Origin: Alishewanella jeotgali KCTC 22429
GTDB taxonomy: Bacteria; Pseudomonadota; Gammaproteobacteria; Enterobacterales; Alteromonadaceae
Assembly: GCF_000245735.1 (NCBI RefSeq)
Contig: NZ_AHTH01000012.1
Location: 1 to 64,000, forward strand
Reading direction: 5' to 3'
Length of the DNA: 64,000 nucleotides
The translations under genes and the position numbers were made by a program. Of this stretch, positions 38,154-47,394 are shown piece after piece. Numbering within the stretch: position 1 is the first letter of the stretch; every line of letters begins with the position of its first letter. Below the pieces are notes generated by a model. The model was not told the DNA's origin. It worked only from the letters and a program-made list of their open reading frames with translations, and searched no databases.

Positions 38154-38324
38154 ATGGCCCACCACAAAACCACCCTGCCGCAAAAAATCTGCCCGGTGTG
38201 CCAGTTAGCTTTTAGCTGGCGCAAAAAGTGGCAGCGTAACTGGGATGACGTGCGCTACTGCTCCGAGCGCTGCCGCCGGCAACGCCAGCATGCGCACGCC
38301 ACCTCGCCGCAAGACAGCAACTAA
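38154..38324 (+). CDS. DUF2256 zinc-ribbon small protein
   Basis: A 56-residue protein beginning [16 protein letters not shown]. It has CPVC and a second YCSERC pair, a four-Cys zinc site. Between them lies the family stretch [20 protein letters not shown]2256 proteins are common and often lie next to photolyase-related or tRNA-modification genes; the function is unknown. It lies nine bases after the HDOD gene and 21 bases before dusC. Confidence 0.88.
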   Translation: MAHHKTTLPQKICPVCQLAFSWRKKWQRNWDDVRYCSERCRRQRQHAHATSPQDSN

Positions 38325-38345
38325 ATGAAGCAAAACAGTAACTAA

Positions 38346-39284
38346 ATGAAAATCGTACTGGCCCCGATGGAGGGCGTGGTTGATCACCTGATGCGCGAAA
38401 TGCTGACGCAAATTGGCGGCTATGACTTGTGTATTACCGAATTTGTGCGGGTGGTGGACCAAAAACTGCCGGCCCGGGTGTTTACCCGGCTGTGCCCGGA
38501 ACTGCTGCAAGGTGGTAAAACCCGCGCCGGCACCCCGGTACGGGTGCAATTATTGGGGCAGGAACCACACTGGCTGGCCGAAAATGCAGCGCGGGCGGTG
38601 GAACTGGGCTCACCCGGCGTCGATCTGAATTTTGGTTGCCCGGCAAAAGCAGTGAATAAGAGCCGCGGCGGCGCCGTGCTGTTAAAAGAAACCGAGACCC
38701 TGTATCGGATCGTAAAAGCCGTGCGCGACGCCGTACCGGCGCAGTTCCCGGTCAGCGCCAAAATTCGGCTCGGTTATGACGATACCAGTCTGGCGCTTGA
38801 CAATGCTAAAGCCATTGCCGAGGCCGGCGCCAGCAGCCTGGCGATCCATGCCCGCACCAAAAGCGATGGGTACCGGCCACCGGCGTATTGGCCCTGGATT
38901 GCCAAAATAAAGCAGCAGGTAAAAATACCGCTGGTTGCTAATGGCGAGATCTGGAATGCCGAACAAGCGCTGCTCTGTCAGCAGCAAAGTCAATGCCAGG
39001 ATATTATGCTTGGCCGCGGCGCGCTGGCGATGCCCAATCTGGCGCGGCATATCCGGGATCAGGCCGCTCCACTGCCCTGGCCAGAGGTGCTGGCGTTATT
39101 GATGCACTATTCCGAATTTGAAATTGCCGGCGATAAAGGCAAATATTACGCTAACCGGGTAAAGCAATGGTTTAGTTACCTGAAACTGCAATACCCCGAG
39201 GCGCAGCAGTTATTTAGCCAGCTGCGCTTACTGACCAAAAGCCGGGATATTTTGCAGTTACTTGAGCAACAACGCAGCGACTAG
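38346..39284 (+). CDS. dusC: tRNA-dihydrouridine(16) synthase DusC
   Basis: A 312-residue FMN-dependent enzyme that reduces uridine 16 in the tRNA D-loop. It starts with VLAPMEGVVDHLMRE, then has the catalytic Cys in NFGCPAKAVNKSRGGA. The SAKIRLGYDD, IHARTK and VANGEIW stretches bind FMN. The ALLCQQQSQCQDIMLGRGAL region fits subgroup C. It is eight bases upstream of the borosin-type methyltransferase. Confidence 0.94.
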   Translation: MKIVLAPMEGVVDHLMREMLTQIGGYDLCITEFVRVVDQKLPARVFTRLCPELLQGGKTRAGTPVRVQLLGQEPHWLAENAARAVELGSPGVDLNFGCPAKAVNKSRGGAVLLKETETLYRIVKAVRDAVPAQFPVSAKIRLGYDDTSLALDNAKAIAEAGASSLAIHARTKSDGYRPPAYWPWIAKIKQQVKIPLVANGEIWNAEQALLCQQQSQCQDIMLGRGALAMPNLARHIRDQAAPLPWPEVLALLMHYSEFEIAGDKGKYYANRVKQWFSYLKLQYPEAQQLFSQLRLLTKSRDILQLLEQQRSD

Positions 39285-39292
39285 GAGACCAC

Positions 39293-40090
39293 ATGACGCA
39301 GGGCAGTCTGATTTGCCTGGGTACCGGCATTATGCTGGGTGCCCATCTGGACCCGCTTAGCCGCAACTATATCGCTGCTGCCGATGTGGTCTTTGTGCTA
39401 ATGGCCGATGCGTTAACCGAGCAATGGTTACTGGAGATGCACCCGGACGCCCGCTCACTGCAGCCTTATTATCATCAGGGGCCTTCACGCCAGCATAGCT
39501 ATCAGCTAATGGTTGAGGCGATGCTGGCTGAAGTCGCGGCCGGTAAGAAGGTGGTTGGCGCCTTTTATGGTCATCCGGGGGTCTTTGCCTGGGTACCGCA
39601 TCAGGCAGTGAAGCAGGCACAGCAACAAGGCTATTTTAGCCGGATGCTACCGGCGATCTCAGCCGAAGACTGTCTGTATGCCGATCTGGGGATTGATCCG
39701 GGCCGCTATGGTTGCCAGCTGTACGAATGCAGCCAGTTTATGTTTTATCAGCGCACTATCGATACCGCCGCCTACCTTATTTTATGGCAACTGGGTGTTG
39801 CCGGCGACCGCAGTCTGGCACGCTTTGCCACCCCCGGCCAATACCGGCAGCTGTTAAGCGACTATTTATGCCGTTTTTATCCGCCGGCACATCAGGTTAC
39901 CCTGTATGAAGCGGCCAGCCTGCCGACCCAGCAAGCCCGCATTGAGCATTTGCCTCTATCAGAGCTGGCACAGGCCACTGTCAGCGGTAAAACCACACTG
40001 GTGATCCCGCCCTGCAGCGCGCTACAGGCCAATACGGAACTGCTGCAACAATTGGCCGCACTGGATCAGACAACAGATGTTAGCCGTTAA
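39293..40090 (+). CDS. SonM-like split-borosin alpha-N-methyltransferase
   Basis: 265 residues with the tetrapyrrole-methylase fold. Unlike CobA/CbiF proteins it follows the SonM/OphMA borosin pattern throughout: GSLICLGTGIMLGAH (residues 4-18), LSRNYIAAADVVF, R66-x3-Y70 in SRQHSYQLMV, Y92-GHPGVF, ISAEDCLYADLGIDPG and YECSQFMFY. SonM methylates backbone amides of a separate precursor, SonA, using SAM. The R/Y/Y residues correspond, from memory, to the catalytic set of SonM. It is eight bases after dusC and overlapped by the GNAT gene. A candidate precursor lies at 40714. The family is clear; the substrate is inferred. Confidence 0.85.
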   Translation: MTQGSLICLGTGIMLGAHLDPLSRNYIAAADVVFVLMADALTEQWLLEMHPDARSLQPYYHQGPSRQHSYQLMVEAMLAEVAAGKKVVGAFYGHPGVFAWVPHQAVKQAQQQGYFSRMLPAISAEDCLYADLGIDPGRYGCQLYECSQFMFYQRTIDTAAYLILWQLGVAGDRSLARFATPGQYRQLLSDYLCRFYPPAHQVTLYEAASLPTQQARIEHLPLSELAQATVSGKTTLVIPPCSALQANTELLQQLAALDQTTDVSR

Positions 40091-40637
40091 CGGCACCAGC
40101 CAACCCGGCCTGACGTTACAGGCTCTTGACCCTGCGGCCGAGCCACTATTTCTGGCGTTATTTTGCGAACCCCAGGTAATGCGGCATATCGGTCCGGCAC
40201 TAAGCATAACGCAGGCGCGGGCGCGTTTTAATACGCTGCTACAGCACCTGCAGCAGCCTGCCTCTTTGCCTGTGACCACAGCGACAACCACCAGCTGGCC
40301 GGCAGCGTATTTTCAGGTACAACTGGCCGGAGTGGGCGCTATCGGGCTGGCGATGTTATTACCGGGCGCCAATGTCAGCGAGGCTGAGCTTGGCCGTATG
40401 TTGTTACCTGCCTGGCAACAGCAGGGGCTCGGCACCCAACTTAGCCGATTGTTGATTGCGCAGGCCGGGAGTCTGGGCGGAATTGAAACCCTGAGCAAAA
40501 GGATCCAGCAGCAAAATCTCGCCGCCCTGCATTCGGCAGCCAAGCTGGGGTTTAAGGTCAGTGCCGAACTAGCGGATGGTTTTTTACGGCTAAGCCGGCC
40601 ACTTAAGCTGAACCCGGCGGAAGAATCCCGAAAATAA
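40077..40637 (+). CDS. GNAT family N-acetyltransferase
   Basis: A 186-residue protein with a GNAT fold. The acetyl-CoA segment LLPAWQQQGLGTQLSRLLI (about residues 117-135) and the later LAALHSAAKLGFKV are visible. It begins inside the methyltransferase gene (14-base overlap), so the two are probably translated together. It could tailor the same product or act elsewhere; the substrate cannot be told. Confidence 0.78.
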   Translation: MLAVNGTSQPGLTLQALDPAAEPLFLALFCEPQVMRHIGPALSITQARARFNTLLQHLQQPASLPVTTATTTSWPAAYFQVQLAGVGAIGLAMLLPGANVSEAELGRMLLPAWQQQGLGTQLSRLLIAQAGSLGGIETLSKRIQQQNLAALHSAAKLGFKVSAELADGFLRLSRPLKLNPAEESRK

Positions 40638-40651
40638 AACCAAAGGCCCCT

Positions 40652-40680
40652 TGCTGCTGTCATAAAAACTGCCTACATTA
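40652..40680 (+). promoter_or_regulatory. Sigma-70-type promoter before the candidate borosin precursor
   Basis: TTGCTG and TACATT are separated by exactly 17 bases. They lie 33 bases before the ATG of the 86-residue protein, suggesting separate transcription of the precursor candidate and the diguanylate cyclase. Confidence 0.5.
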
Positions 40681-40713
40681 GGCATATCGACTTTTAATTA
40701 CCGAGCCCTGCTA

Positions 40714-40974
40714 ATGCCTTCTTTATCCGAGCAACTACTAAGCCTGGCACTTACGCCGGTCTGGCAACCCAGCGTCGAATCCGATAATGCTGCGCTACTG
40801 GCTACGCTTAATACGGCAGAGCAGGCATTATTGCGGGAAAAGATTATCTGTTTTGTACTCACACCAGAGCCAGAAGAGCCCGAAAAACCAGAGCAACCTG
40901 AACCTGATAAACCAGAACCTGATGAAGAGAAGTTGACGATTGCTGCTGTATCGGTGATGCGGCGCGCAGGGTAA
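40714..40974 (+). CDS. Candidate split-borosin precursor peptide
   Basis: 86 residues in three parts. Residues 1-48 (LSEQLLSLALTP, then DNAALLATLNTAEQALLREK) look like the helical recognition domain of borosin precursors such as SonA, which share an N-x2-A ... E-Q pattern (from memory). Residues of about 50-71 are an acidic Pro linker of PE/PD units. The last 14 residues, KLTIAAVSVMRRAG, are a short beta-prone hydrophobic tail suited to be the methylated core. A second hydrophobic stretch is IICFVLT. It lacks a signal peptide. The methyltransferase is 0.6 kb upstream on the same strand. The ribosome site is weak. The gene could instead code an unrelated small protein. Confidence 0.55.
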   Translation: MPSLSEQLLSLALTPVWQPSVESDNAALLATLNTAEQALLREKIICFVLTPEPEEPEKPEQPEPDKPEPDEEKLTIAAVSVMRRAG

Positions 40975-40986
40975 ACAGGGTCGATA

Positions 40987-42738
40987 ATGACGCTCGCTAA
41001 GGCGATACTCTCAGCTCTGTTTAGTTTGGTGGTTCTATCAGTACAGGCTAACGTAAACAGTATTTCAGAACAGCTCAGAGAGCTTGATGAGCTGCGCCTG
41101 AAAAATCGTACTGAGTTTACTGACAGGCTTGCCTCTTTGAAAGCGAGCACAAATGATCAGCAAATTAGCGAGCATGACAAACATAAACTTTCACTATTAT
41201 CAGCATGGGATCTGGTAATAAAAGGCGACTTCAATCAAGCGCTCCAACTTGCTGAAGGAATTGAACAGCGCGCAGATAGACAACTGGCCATTAGAGCTTC
41301 GAGTTTAATTGTAAATATTCATACCCTTAGTTTTAAGTATATCGACGCCTTTGCTGGCGTTGAGAAACTGCTCAGTTATGCTGTATCGATAAACGATGAG
41401 CATCTTTACTATCAGACTATCGGGCAAGTCATTCTGCTTTACAGCAAAATTGAGCGTTATGAGCAGATCCAACAATTAATTAGCCATGGTTTAAAGATTA
41501 CCCGCGATACGACTCTGCGCTGTCGTCTCCAGGCACTGGGATTACAAAGCCTGTATCACTCAGTGCCTTTTAATGAATATCAACAGACATTTAATGAGAT
41601 AAGTGAATTATGCGAGGCCACTACAGAGGCAATGTTTAATTTACTAATTATCCGCAACCATATGTTCTATTTACTGGAACAACAGCAAGCCGCTGCTGCC
41701 CTGGCGTTTTATCAGCAGTATTATTCTCAGGTTGAACAGATTAATTATCCGATTTTAACCGCCGGTTTTAACGCCGCCGCCGCAGAAGCGCTTTTACAAC
41801 AGGGCGAGTTGGCTGCAGCCAGTGAGCTGGCGCAGCGCGCTGAGCAAAGTTTACCGGGTGATCGGAATGACCCGGCGGTGCTGAGTACCTACCGGGTACT
41901 AACGCTGCTGGCGCAGGCGGAGCGTAACTTTGACAACCTGCTGCGTTATAGCGAAAAACGCCGTGATACCGAGCTGGCGATTGCCAGAGAAAAAGCCTCG
42001 CAGCAATTGGCTTACCAGCTGGCCAGTGGCGAAGCCCGTCTGAAAGAGCAACGGATCCAGCTATTGGATAAAGATAATGAACTGCTTACGCTGGAACGTA
42101 ATTTATATCAGCAGCAGGCGGAAAATCGCTATTTAATGCTATTACTGATTGGTAGCCTGAGTTTAATCCTTGGCTTACTGACCTACCGTGGCCTGACCCG
42201 CAGTAAGCGTTATCGCAAAATGGCCGAGTTTGACCAACTTACCGGCATTAGCAACCGTTATCATTTTACTGAGCAGGCGCAGCGGGAAATTGCCCATTGT
42301 ATCCGGGCGCAGCGGCCGGTAGCGCTGATCCTGTTTGATTTGGACCACTTTAAACAAATTAATGACCGCTTTGGTCATGCCGCCGGCGACTGGACCTTGC
42401 AACAAGTGGTGCTAAGTTGCCGCAACTTTATCCGGCATAGCGATATTTTTGGCCGTATTGGTGGCGAAGAGTTTGTGATCCTGCTGACAGACTGCACGGC
42501 CGAGCAGGCGGTGATGCTGGCTGATATTTGTCGTACCGCACTGGCAGATATTGATACCAGTGGTTATCAGCCAAAATTTAAGGTTACGGCCAGCTTTGGC
42601 ATTAGCGACAGTCAGCAGGCGGGTTATGATCTCAGTGCCTTGCTGGCAGCTGCCGATGCAGCTATGTATCAGGCCAAACAGCAGGGACGTAATCAGGTGT
42701 ACTGCCCCGCCACAGCGGACGGGGCCAGGGCGTGTTGA
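40987..42738 (+). CDS. TPR-like sensor diguanylate cyclase
   Basis: A 583-residue membrane-bound enzyme making cyclic di-GMP. A signal peptide (about residues 1-22) leads into a periplasmic helical-repeat (TPR-like) region to about residue 370. A membrane helix at about 378-398 follows, then the GGDEF domain. The active site is GGEEF and the inhibitory RxxD site (RHSD) lies five residues before it. The 12-base gap suggests co-transcription with the candidate borosin precursor. The first half of the gene is visibly more AT-rich than the second. Confidence 0.88.
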   Translation: MTLAKAILSALFSLVVLSVQANVNSISEQLRELDELRLKNRTEFTDRLASLKASTNDQQISEHDKHKLSLLSAWDLVIKGDFNQALQLAEGIEQRADRQLAIRASSLIVNIHTLSFKYIDAFAGVEKLLSYAVSINDEHLYYQTIGQVILLYSKIERYEQIQQLISHGLKITRDTTLRCRLQALGLQSLYHSVPFNEYQQTFNEISELCEATTEAMFNLLIIRNHMFYLLEQQQAAAALAFYQQYYSQVEQINYPILTAGFNAAAAEALLQQGELAAASELAQRAEQSLPGDRNDPAVLSTYRVLTLLAQAERNFDNLLRYSEKRRDTELAIAREKASQQLAYQLASGEARLKEQRIQLLDKDNELLTLERNLYQQQAENRYLMLLLIGSLSLILGLLTYRGLTRSKRYRKMAEFDQLTGISNRYHFTEQAQREIAHCIRAQRPVALILFDLDHFKQINDRFGHAAGDWTLQQVVLSCRNFIRHSDIFGRIGGEEFVILLTDCTAEQAVMLADICRTALADIDTSGYQPKFKVTASFGISDSQQAGYDLSALLAAADAAMYQAKQQGRNQVYCPATADGARAC

Positions 42739-42774
42739 TGTTTGCTGCTTGTTTTTGCAGCTATCAACACGCCC
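42728..42774. terminator. Long nested hairpin after the diguanylate cyclase gene
   Basis: GGGCGTGTTGAT (42728-42739) pairs with ATCAACACGCCC (42763-42774), enclosing a smaller GCTGC / GCAGC stem. The outer stem covers the TGA stop codon. It lies between convergent genes and has no T-run, so termination is probable but not certain. Confidence 0.6.
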
Positions 42775-42794
42775 TCGTTAAAACCAGCCTTAGC

Positions 42795-43820
42795 TTAAGA
42801 CCAGTTTAGGATCACCTTACCCGACTGGCCTGAGCACATAATCTCAAAGCCTTCTTGATAGTTTTCCATTGGCATTTCGTGGGTAATAATCGGGCTTAAA
42901 TCCAGACCAGACTGAATTAAGCTCGCCATCTTATACCAGGTTTCAAACATTTCCCGGCCGTAAATGCCTTTAATTACCAGGCCTTTAAAGATGACCTTAT
43001 TCCAGTCAATCGCCATGGTCGACGGCGGAATGCCCAGCATCGCAATCTTACCGCCATGGTTCATGGTATCCAGCATGCTGTTAAAGGCTGCCGGTACGCC
43101 AGACATCTCCAACCCAACATCAAAGCCCTCGGTCATGCCCAGCTCCTGCATCACGTCTTTCAGGTTCTGTTTGCTGACATCAACGGCGCGTCTGGCGCCC
43201 ATTTTTAGCGCCAGCTCAAGCCGGTACGGGTTAACGTCTGTTACCACCACATGCCGGGCACCAACATGGCGCGCTACCGCGGCTGCCATAATACCGATAG
43301 GGCCGGCCCCGGTGATCAGCACATCTTCACCCACCAGATCAAAAGACAGGGCGGTATGTACGGCATTGCCAAAGGGGTCAAAGATCGCCGCGATATTATC
43401 CGGGATATTGTCCGGCAGCTTAAAGGCGTTATAAGCCGGGATCACCAGATATTCAGCAAAAGAGCCGGTACGGTTTACCCCTACGCCAATGGTATTACGG
43501 CATAAATGCACGCGGCCGGCGCGGCAGTTACGGCAGTAGCCGCAGGTAATATGGCCTTCGCCGGAGACACGGTCACCCACTTTAAAGCCGCGCACTTCTG
43601 AGCCCATGCCTTCAATGACGCCGACATATTCATGACCAACCACCATGCCATGCGGAATGGTATTTTGCGCCCATTCATCCCATTTGTAGATATGCACGTC
43701 TGTGCCACAGATGGCGGTTTTTTTAATCCGGATCAGCACATCGTTTGGCCCCACTTCCGGTTTCTCAACCTCGGTTTGCCAGATGCCCGGTTCTGCTTTT
43801 AATTTTGCTAATGCTTTCAT
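42795..43820 (-). CDS. tdh: L-threonine 3-dehydrogenase
   Basis: A 341-residue zinc- and NAD-dependent enzyme making 2-amino-3-ketobutyrate from threonine. The catalytic zinc region is [19 protein letters not shown], then [12 protein letters not shown]. The structural zinc cysteines are in [19 protein letters not shown]. The NAD site is [15 protein letters not shown]. With kbl, 14 bases upstream, it forms the threonine-to-glycine pathway. Confidence 0.97.
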   Translation of the reverse strand: MKALAKLKAEPGIWQTEVEKPEVGPNDVLIRIKKTAICGTDVHIYKWDEWAQNTIPHGMVVGHEYVGVIEGMGSEVRGFKVGDRVSGEGHITCGYCRNCRAGRVHLCRNTIGVGVNRTGSFAEYLVIPAYNAFKLPDNIPDNIAAIFDPFGNAVHTALSFDLVGEDVLITGAGPIGIMAAAVARHVGARHVVVTDVNPYRLELALKMGARRAVDVSKQNLKDVMQELGMTEGFDVGLEMSGVPAAFNSMLDTMNHGGKIAMLGIPPSTMAIDWNKVIFKGLVIKGIYGREMFETWYKMASLIQSGLDLSPIITHEMPMENYQEGFEIMCSGQSGKVILNWS

Positions 43821-43834
43821 TATTACGCCCCGCC

Positions 43835-45031
43835 TTATGCGATCACGCCCATGTCTTTACCAATGCGGATAAAGGCCGCAATGGCTTTATCCAGCTGCTC
43901 TTTTGTATGTGCCGCCGAAATCTGGGTGCGGATCCGCGCCTGCCCTTTCGGTACCACCGGAAAGGAGAAGCCAACCACATAGATGCCCTCGGCCAGCATG
44001 CGTTTCGCCATTTCGGCGGCCACCTTGGCATCACCCAGCATCACCGGAATAATGGCATGATCTTTACCGGCCAGCGTAAAGCCGGCGGCCGTCATCTGCT
44101 CGCGGAAATAATTGGCGTTTTGCCACAGCTTTTCCCGCAGCGCGCCGCCCTGCTCCAGCATCTCCAGCACCTTGATTGACGCAGTAACAATAGAAGGCGC
44201 TAACGAGTTCGAGAACAGATAAGGCCGTGAACGCTGCCGCAGCCATTCGATAATTTCTTTTTTACCTGAGGTATAACCACCGGAGGCACCGCCCAGCGCC
44301 TTGCCCAGGGTACCGGTAATAATATCGACTCTGTCCATCACCTCACAGTATTCGTGGGTACCACGGCCATTTTTACCCACAAAACCCACGGCATGGCTAT
44401 CGTCAACCATTACCATGGCGTTGTATTTATCGGCCAGATCACACACCGCTTTTAAGTCGGCAATCACGCCATCCATCGAGAACACGCCATCAGTGGCAAT
44501 CAGCTTAAAACGGGCGCCATCGGCATCGGCCTGCTGCAGCTGGGCTTCCAGCTCGGCCATATTGTTATTGGCATAACGGTAGCGTTTGGCTTTACACAGC
44601 CGCACGCCGTCAATAATAGAGGCATGATTCAGTGCATCCGAGATCACCGCATCTTCAGCACCGAGGATGGTTTCAAACAAACCGCCATTGGCATCAAAGC
44701 AGGAAGAGTACAGGATGGTATCTTCGGTACCTAAAAAGGCACTGATTTTCGCTTCCAGCTGTTTATGGATATCCTGGGTACCACAGATAAACCGCACTGA
44801 GGCGACACCAAAGCCGTGGCTTTGCAGGCCCTGCTGCGCGACAGCAATCAGTTCGGGGTTATTGGCCAGGCCCAGATAGTTATTGGCACAAAAGTTTAGT
44901 ACCTGCTCGCTGCCAACGGTAACGCTGGCTTGTTGTTGTGAGCTGATAATACGTTCTGCTTTGTACAGACCTTCTGCTTTCACCTCTTCGATTTGTTGTT
45001 GTAGATGGTGCAGAAAAGCGCCATTGCGCAT
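43835..45031 (-). CDS. kbl: Glycine C-acetyltransferase (2-amino-3-ketobutyrate CoA ligase)
   Basis: A 398-residue PLP enzyme that splits 2-amino-3-ketobutyrate with CoA into glycine and acetyl-CoA. [15 protein letters not shown] is the N-terminal motif, [12 protein letters not shown] holds the PLP Asp/His and [13 protein letters not shown] holds the Schiff-base Lys. It is first in the kbl-tdh operon. The acetyl-CoA product links it to the acetate and ketone-body genes further on. Confidence 0.97.
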   Translation of the reverse strand: MRNGAFLHHLQQQIEEVKAEGLYKAERIISSQQQASVTVGSEQVLNFCANNYLGLANNPELIAVAQQGLQSHGFGVASVRFICGTQDIHKQLEAKISAFLGTEDTILYSSCFDANGGLFETILGAEDAVISDALNHASIIDGVRLCKAKRYRYANNNMAELEAQLQQADADGARFKLIATDGVFSMDGVIADLKAVCDLADKYNAMVMVDDSHAVGFVGKNGRGTHEYCEVMDRVDIITGTLGKALGGASGGYTSGKKEIIEWLRQRSRPYLFSNSLAPSIVTASIKVLEMLEQGGALREKLWQNANYFREQMTAAGFTLAGKDHAIIPVMLGDAKVAAEMAKRMLAEGIYVVGFSFPVVPKGQARIRTQISAAHTKEQLDKAIAAFIRIGKDMGVIA

Positions 45032-45123
45032 AAAGCCTCCTCTGGCAATGTAGGCGGGTAAGTTGATTTGACGCGCTATTGTACTTTTTAGCGGCCCTTG
45101 CTGCAGCGATTATACCGAAGATT

Positions 45124-45145
45124 AGCGGGGCTTGCCTGCCCCGCT
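45124..45145. terminator. Hairpin between kbl and the TetR gene
   Basis: AGCGGGGC / GCCCCGCT form an eight-bp GC stem with a six-base loop, 13 bases after the TetR stop codon on the minus strand. No T-run is seen. Confidence 0.5.
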
Positions 45146-45158
45146 TGTAAAGAATTGG

Positions 45159-45830
45159 CTACAAATCGGCCGCTGCCTGATCTGTTCCGACCAGCTGACT
45201 ATAGTAGTGCTGCAGTTGCAGCATATCGGCGCGGGCGGCAGCGGTGGCATAGGGCTTAAATAACAGCAGTACTTTTAGTACGCCACGGTACAGGTTGGCC
45301 TGATTCACTTCAGCCTGTGGCGCCTGGGTTTTCAGATAGCTGATCCAAAAGGTAACCAGCAGTTTGATATTGTGCGCCAGATCGCGGATATCGGCTTCAT
45401 CAACTGCGATGACGCCCTGGGCTTTTAAGGCTTTAATTACCGTCATCACCCGCGCCAGTACGCCCTGCTGCACCTGCAGGTAATCCTGTTGCAACGCCGG
45501 ATCCCGTGACAGGATATCCGGCAGATTGGCGTAGAAAAAATGAAACCGCCACATCAGCTCAAATACGATATCCAGATAATCAGTCAGGGCATCCAGCGGC
45601 TTGGCCTGGGCTGAAGGCGGTTTAATCCGGGTTTCCAGCAGCTTGGTATATTCACGGAAAATATGCCGGATAATGTCTTCTTTATTGCGGAAGTGGTAAT
45701 ACAGGTTGCCGGGGCTGATGCCCAGATGGGCTGCAATATGGTTAGTGGTAACCTGACGCTCACCAACCTCATTAAATAACGCAATACTGGCTTGAATAAT
45801 CCGGTCTTTGGTTCTGAGCTTCTTTTCCAT
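45159..45830 (-). CDS. TetR/AcrR family transcriptional regulator
   Basis: A 223-residue regulator. The N-terminal DNA-binding part reads RIIQASIALFNEVG, VTTNHIAAHLGISPGNLYYHFRNKEDII, a canonical TetR helix-turn-helix. The C-terminal ligand domain is helical and includes FELMWRFHFFYANLPDIL, seen in regulators next to fatty-acid or envelope genes. The ligand is unknown. It is divergent from coaD. Confidence 0.88.
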   Translation of the reverse strand: MEKKLRTKDRIIQASIALFNEVGERQVTTNHIAAHLGISPGNLYYHFRNKEDIIRHIFREYTKLLETRIKPPSAQAKPLDALTDYLDIVFELMWRFHFFYANLPDILSRDPALQQDYLQVQQGVLARVMTVIKALKAQGVIAVDEADIRDLAHNIKLLVTFWISYLKTQAPQAEVNQANLYRGVLKVLLLFKPYATAAARADMLQLQHYYSQLVGTDQAAADL

Positions 45831-45922
45831 TGCGAACTGCAGGCTTCTTTTTTTAGGCGGTTATTTTGCTATAGTAACGCCAAATTGACGTTAAATGCCA
45901 GCAAGCTCTGCGCTGGCCCTGA

Positions 45923-46423
<501 letters not shown>

Positions 46424-46469
46424 TCACGCTTAGCCGCGTTTAACAGTATGTGGTAGCCATCAAACGCAA

Positions 46470-46491
46470 AACGGCAGCCGAGGCTGCCGTT
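46470..46491 (-). terminator. Terminator between coaD and the SapC gene
   Basis: AACGGCAGCC / GGCTGCCGTT form a ten-bp stem with a two-base gap at its tip. On the minus strand it is followed by TTTTGCGTTT, after the SapC stop; it may also serve coaD. Confidence 0.68.
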
Positions 46492-46509
46492 GCTGTTTGC
46501 CGATAACGC

Positions 46510-47235
46510 TTAGGCCTTAGCGGCTTCTTCGCGCTCAGCCAGTTTTTGTACCAGCTTCTGCGTATGCTGCAGTGACATCAGGTGCGCATAAATTGCCGTC
46601 AGATAACCCAGCTTACGCAGTTCCAGGAAGGTTTCGTCGCTCAGCTCATTCAGCTTTTGATCGTCAACCATATGGATGCCGTTGATATTGCGTTTTTCAC
46701 CGTTAATGGTAACTGTTAGTACCTGCTCTTTCAGTAAGTCCAGGCTTTTCAGTTTTTCCATAAACACTTGCGTCATCTGGGAATAATCAACATACTCACC
46801 CATTTGCTGCTTACGTGCAGTTAAAAACTCGCTCTCGCTGCCATCGTCGTTAAACAGCGGGAAACCTTCGGTTTCATTTACCCGCTCTGAAGTTTCATCA
46901 ATGGCGACAATTAAACGATCACTATCAGGTGCGTCTTGAACCAGCACTAATGGATAGTTACGGACGACTCGTGGCACATACAATGCCCCCCACTTATCAT
47001 CTTTCAGGATCAAATTCTGTTGTGCCGCCAGGCCTAATAAGACTACTGGTTGGAAGCGTTCAGATTGTTGGTCTTTAACAAACACCACCGGGAACTCAGC
47101 ACCGGCTACTACAAATTCATGTACTACTACCGGCAGCATATGTTCCTGCGCGATATGACTTAACGGCCGCACTGAGCTGATTTTGGTTTTCGCGTGTTTT
47201 TCTTTATGCAGCCCTACAACTTTATTCTGTTCCAT
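46510..47235 (-). CDS. SapC family protein
   Basis: A 241-residue cytosolic protein matching the SapC family (PF07277-type): HMLPVVVHEFVVAGAEFPVVFV, then WGALYVPRVVRNYPLVL and DETSERV. Relatives are often next to tryptophan halogenases or TonB-dependent receptors in marine bacteria; here it stands alone. The function is unknown. The last 30 residues are a charged helix. Confidence 0.88.
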   Translation of the reverse strand: MEQNKVVGLHKEKHAKTKISSVRPLSHIAQEHMLPVVVHEFVVAGAEFPVVFVKDQQSERFQPVVLLGLAAQQNLILKDDKWGALYVPRVVRNYPLVLVQDAPDSDRLIVAIDETSERVNETEGFPLFNDDGSESEFLTARKQQMGEYVDYSQMTQVFMEKLKSLDLLKEQVLTVTINGEKRNINGIHMVDDQKLNELSDETFLELRKLGYLTAIYAHLMSLQHTQKLVQKLAEREEAAKA

Positions 47236-47394
47236 AAACGACTCTGTTCTCTGAATTTTTTCTCTAATTGCCCGCCGGTCGCGGGCACCTGTAGCAGATC
47301 GGCAGCGCTTTCGGCCAGTTTAGCGAGCAGCTGACCGCGCAATCTGCCCGTGTTATATCACAGCTTTATGACCACAGTAAGACCCTGTTGCCTA

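Noticed and set aside
38319-38350. Direct repeat AACTAAATGAA at the dusC start
   Set aside because: Two short copies 21 bases apart around the DUF2256 stop; too small to call more than a local duplication.
40698-41150. Ser-rich minus-strand frame over the candidate precursor
   Set aside because: It is the antisense shadow of the PE/PD linker and the cyclase start, with no ribosome site or family likeness.
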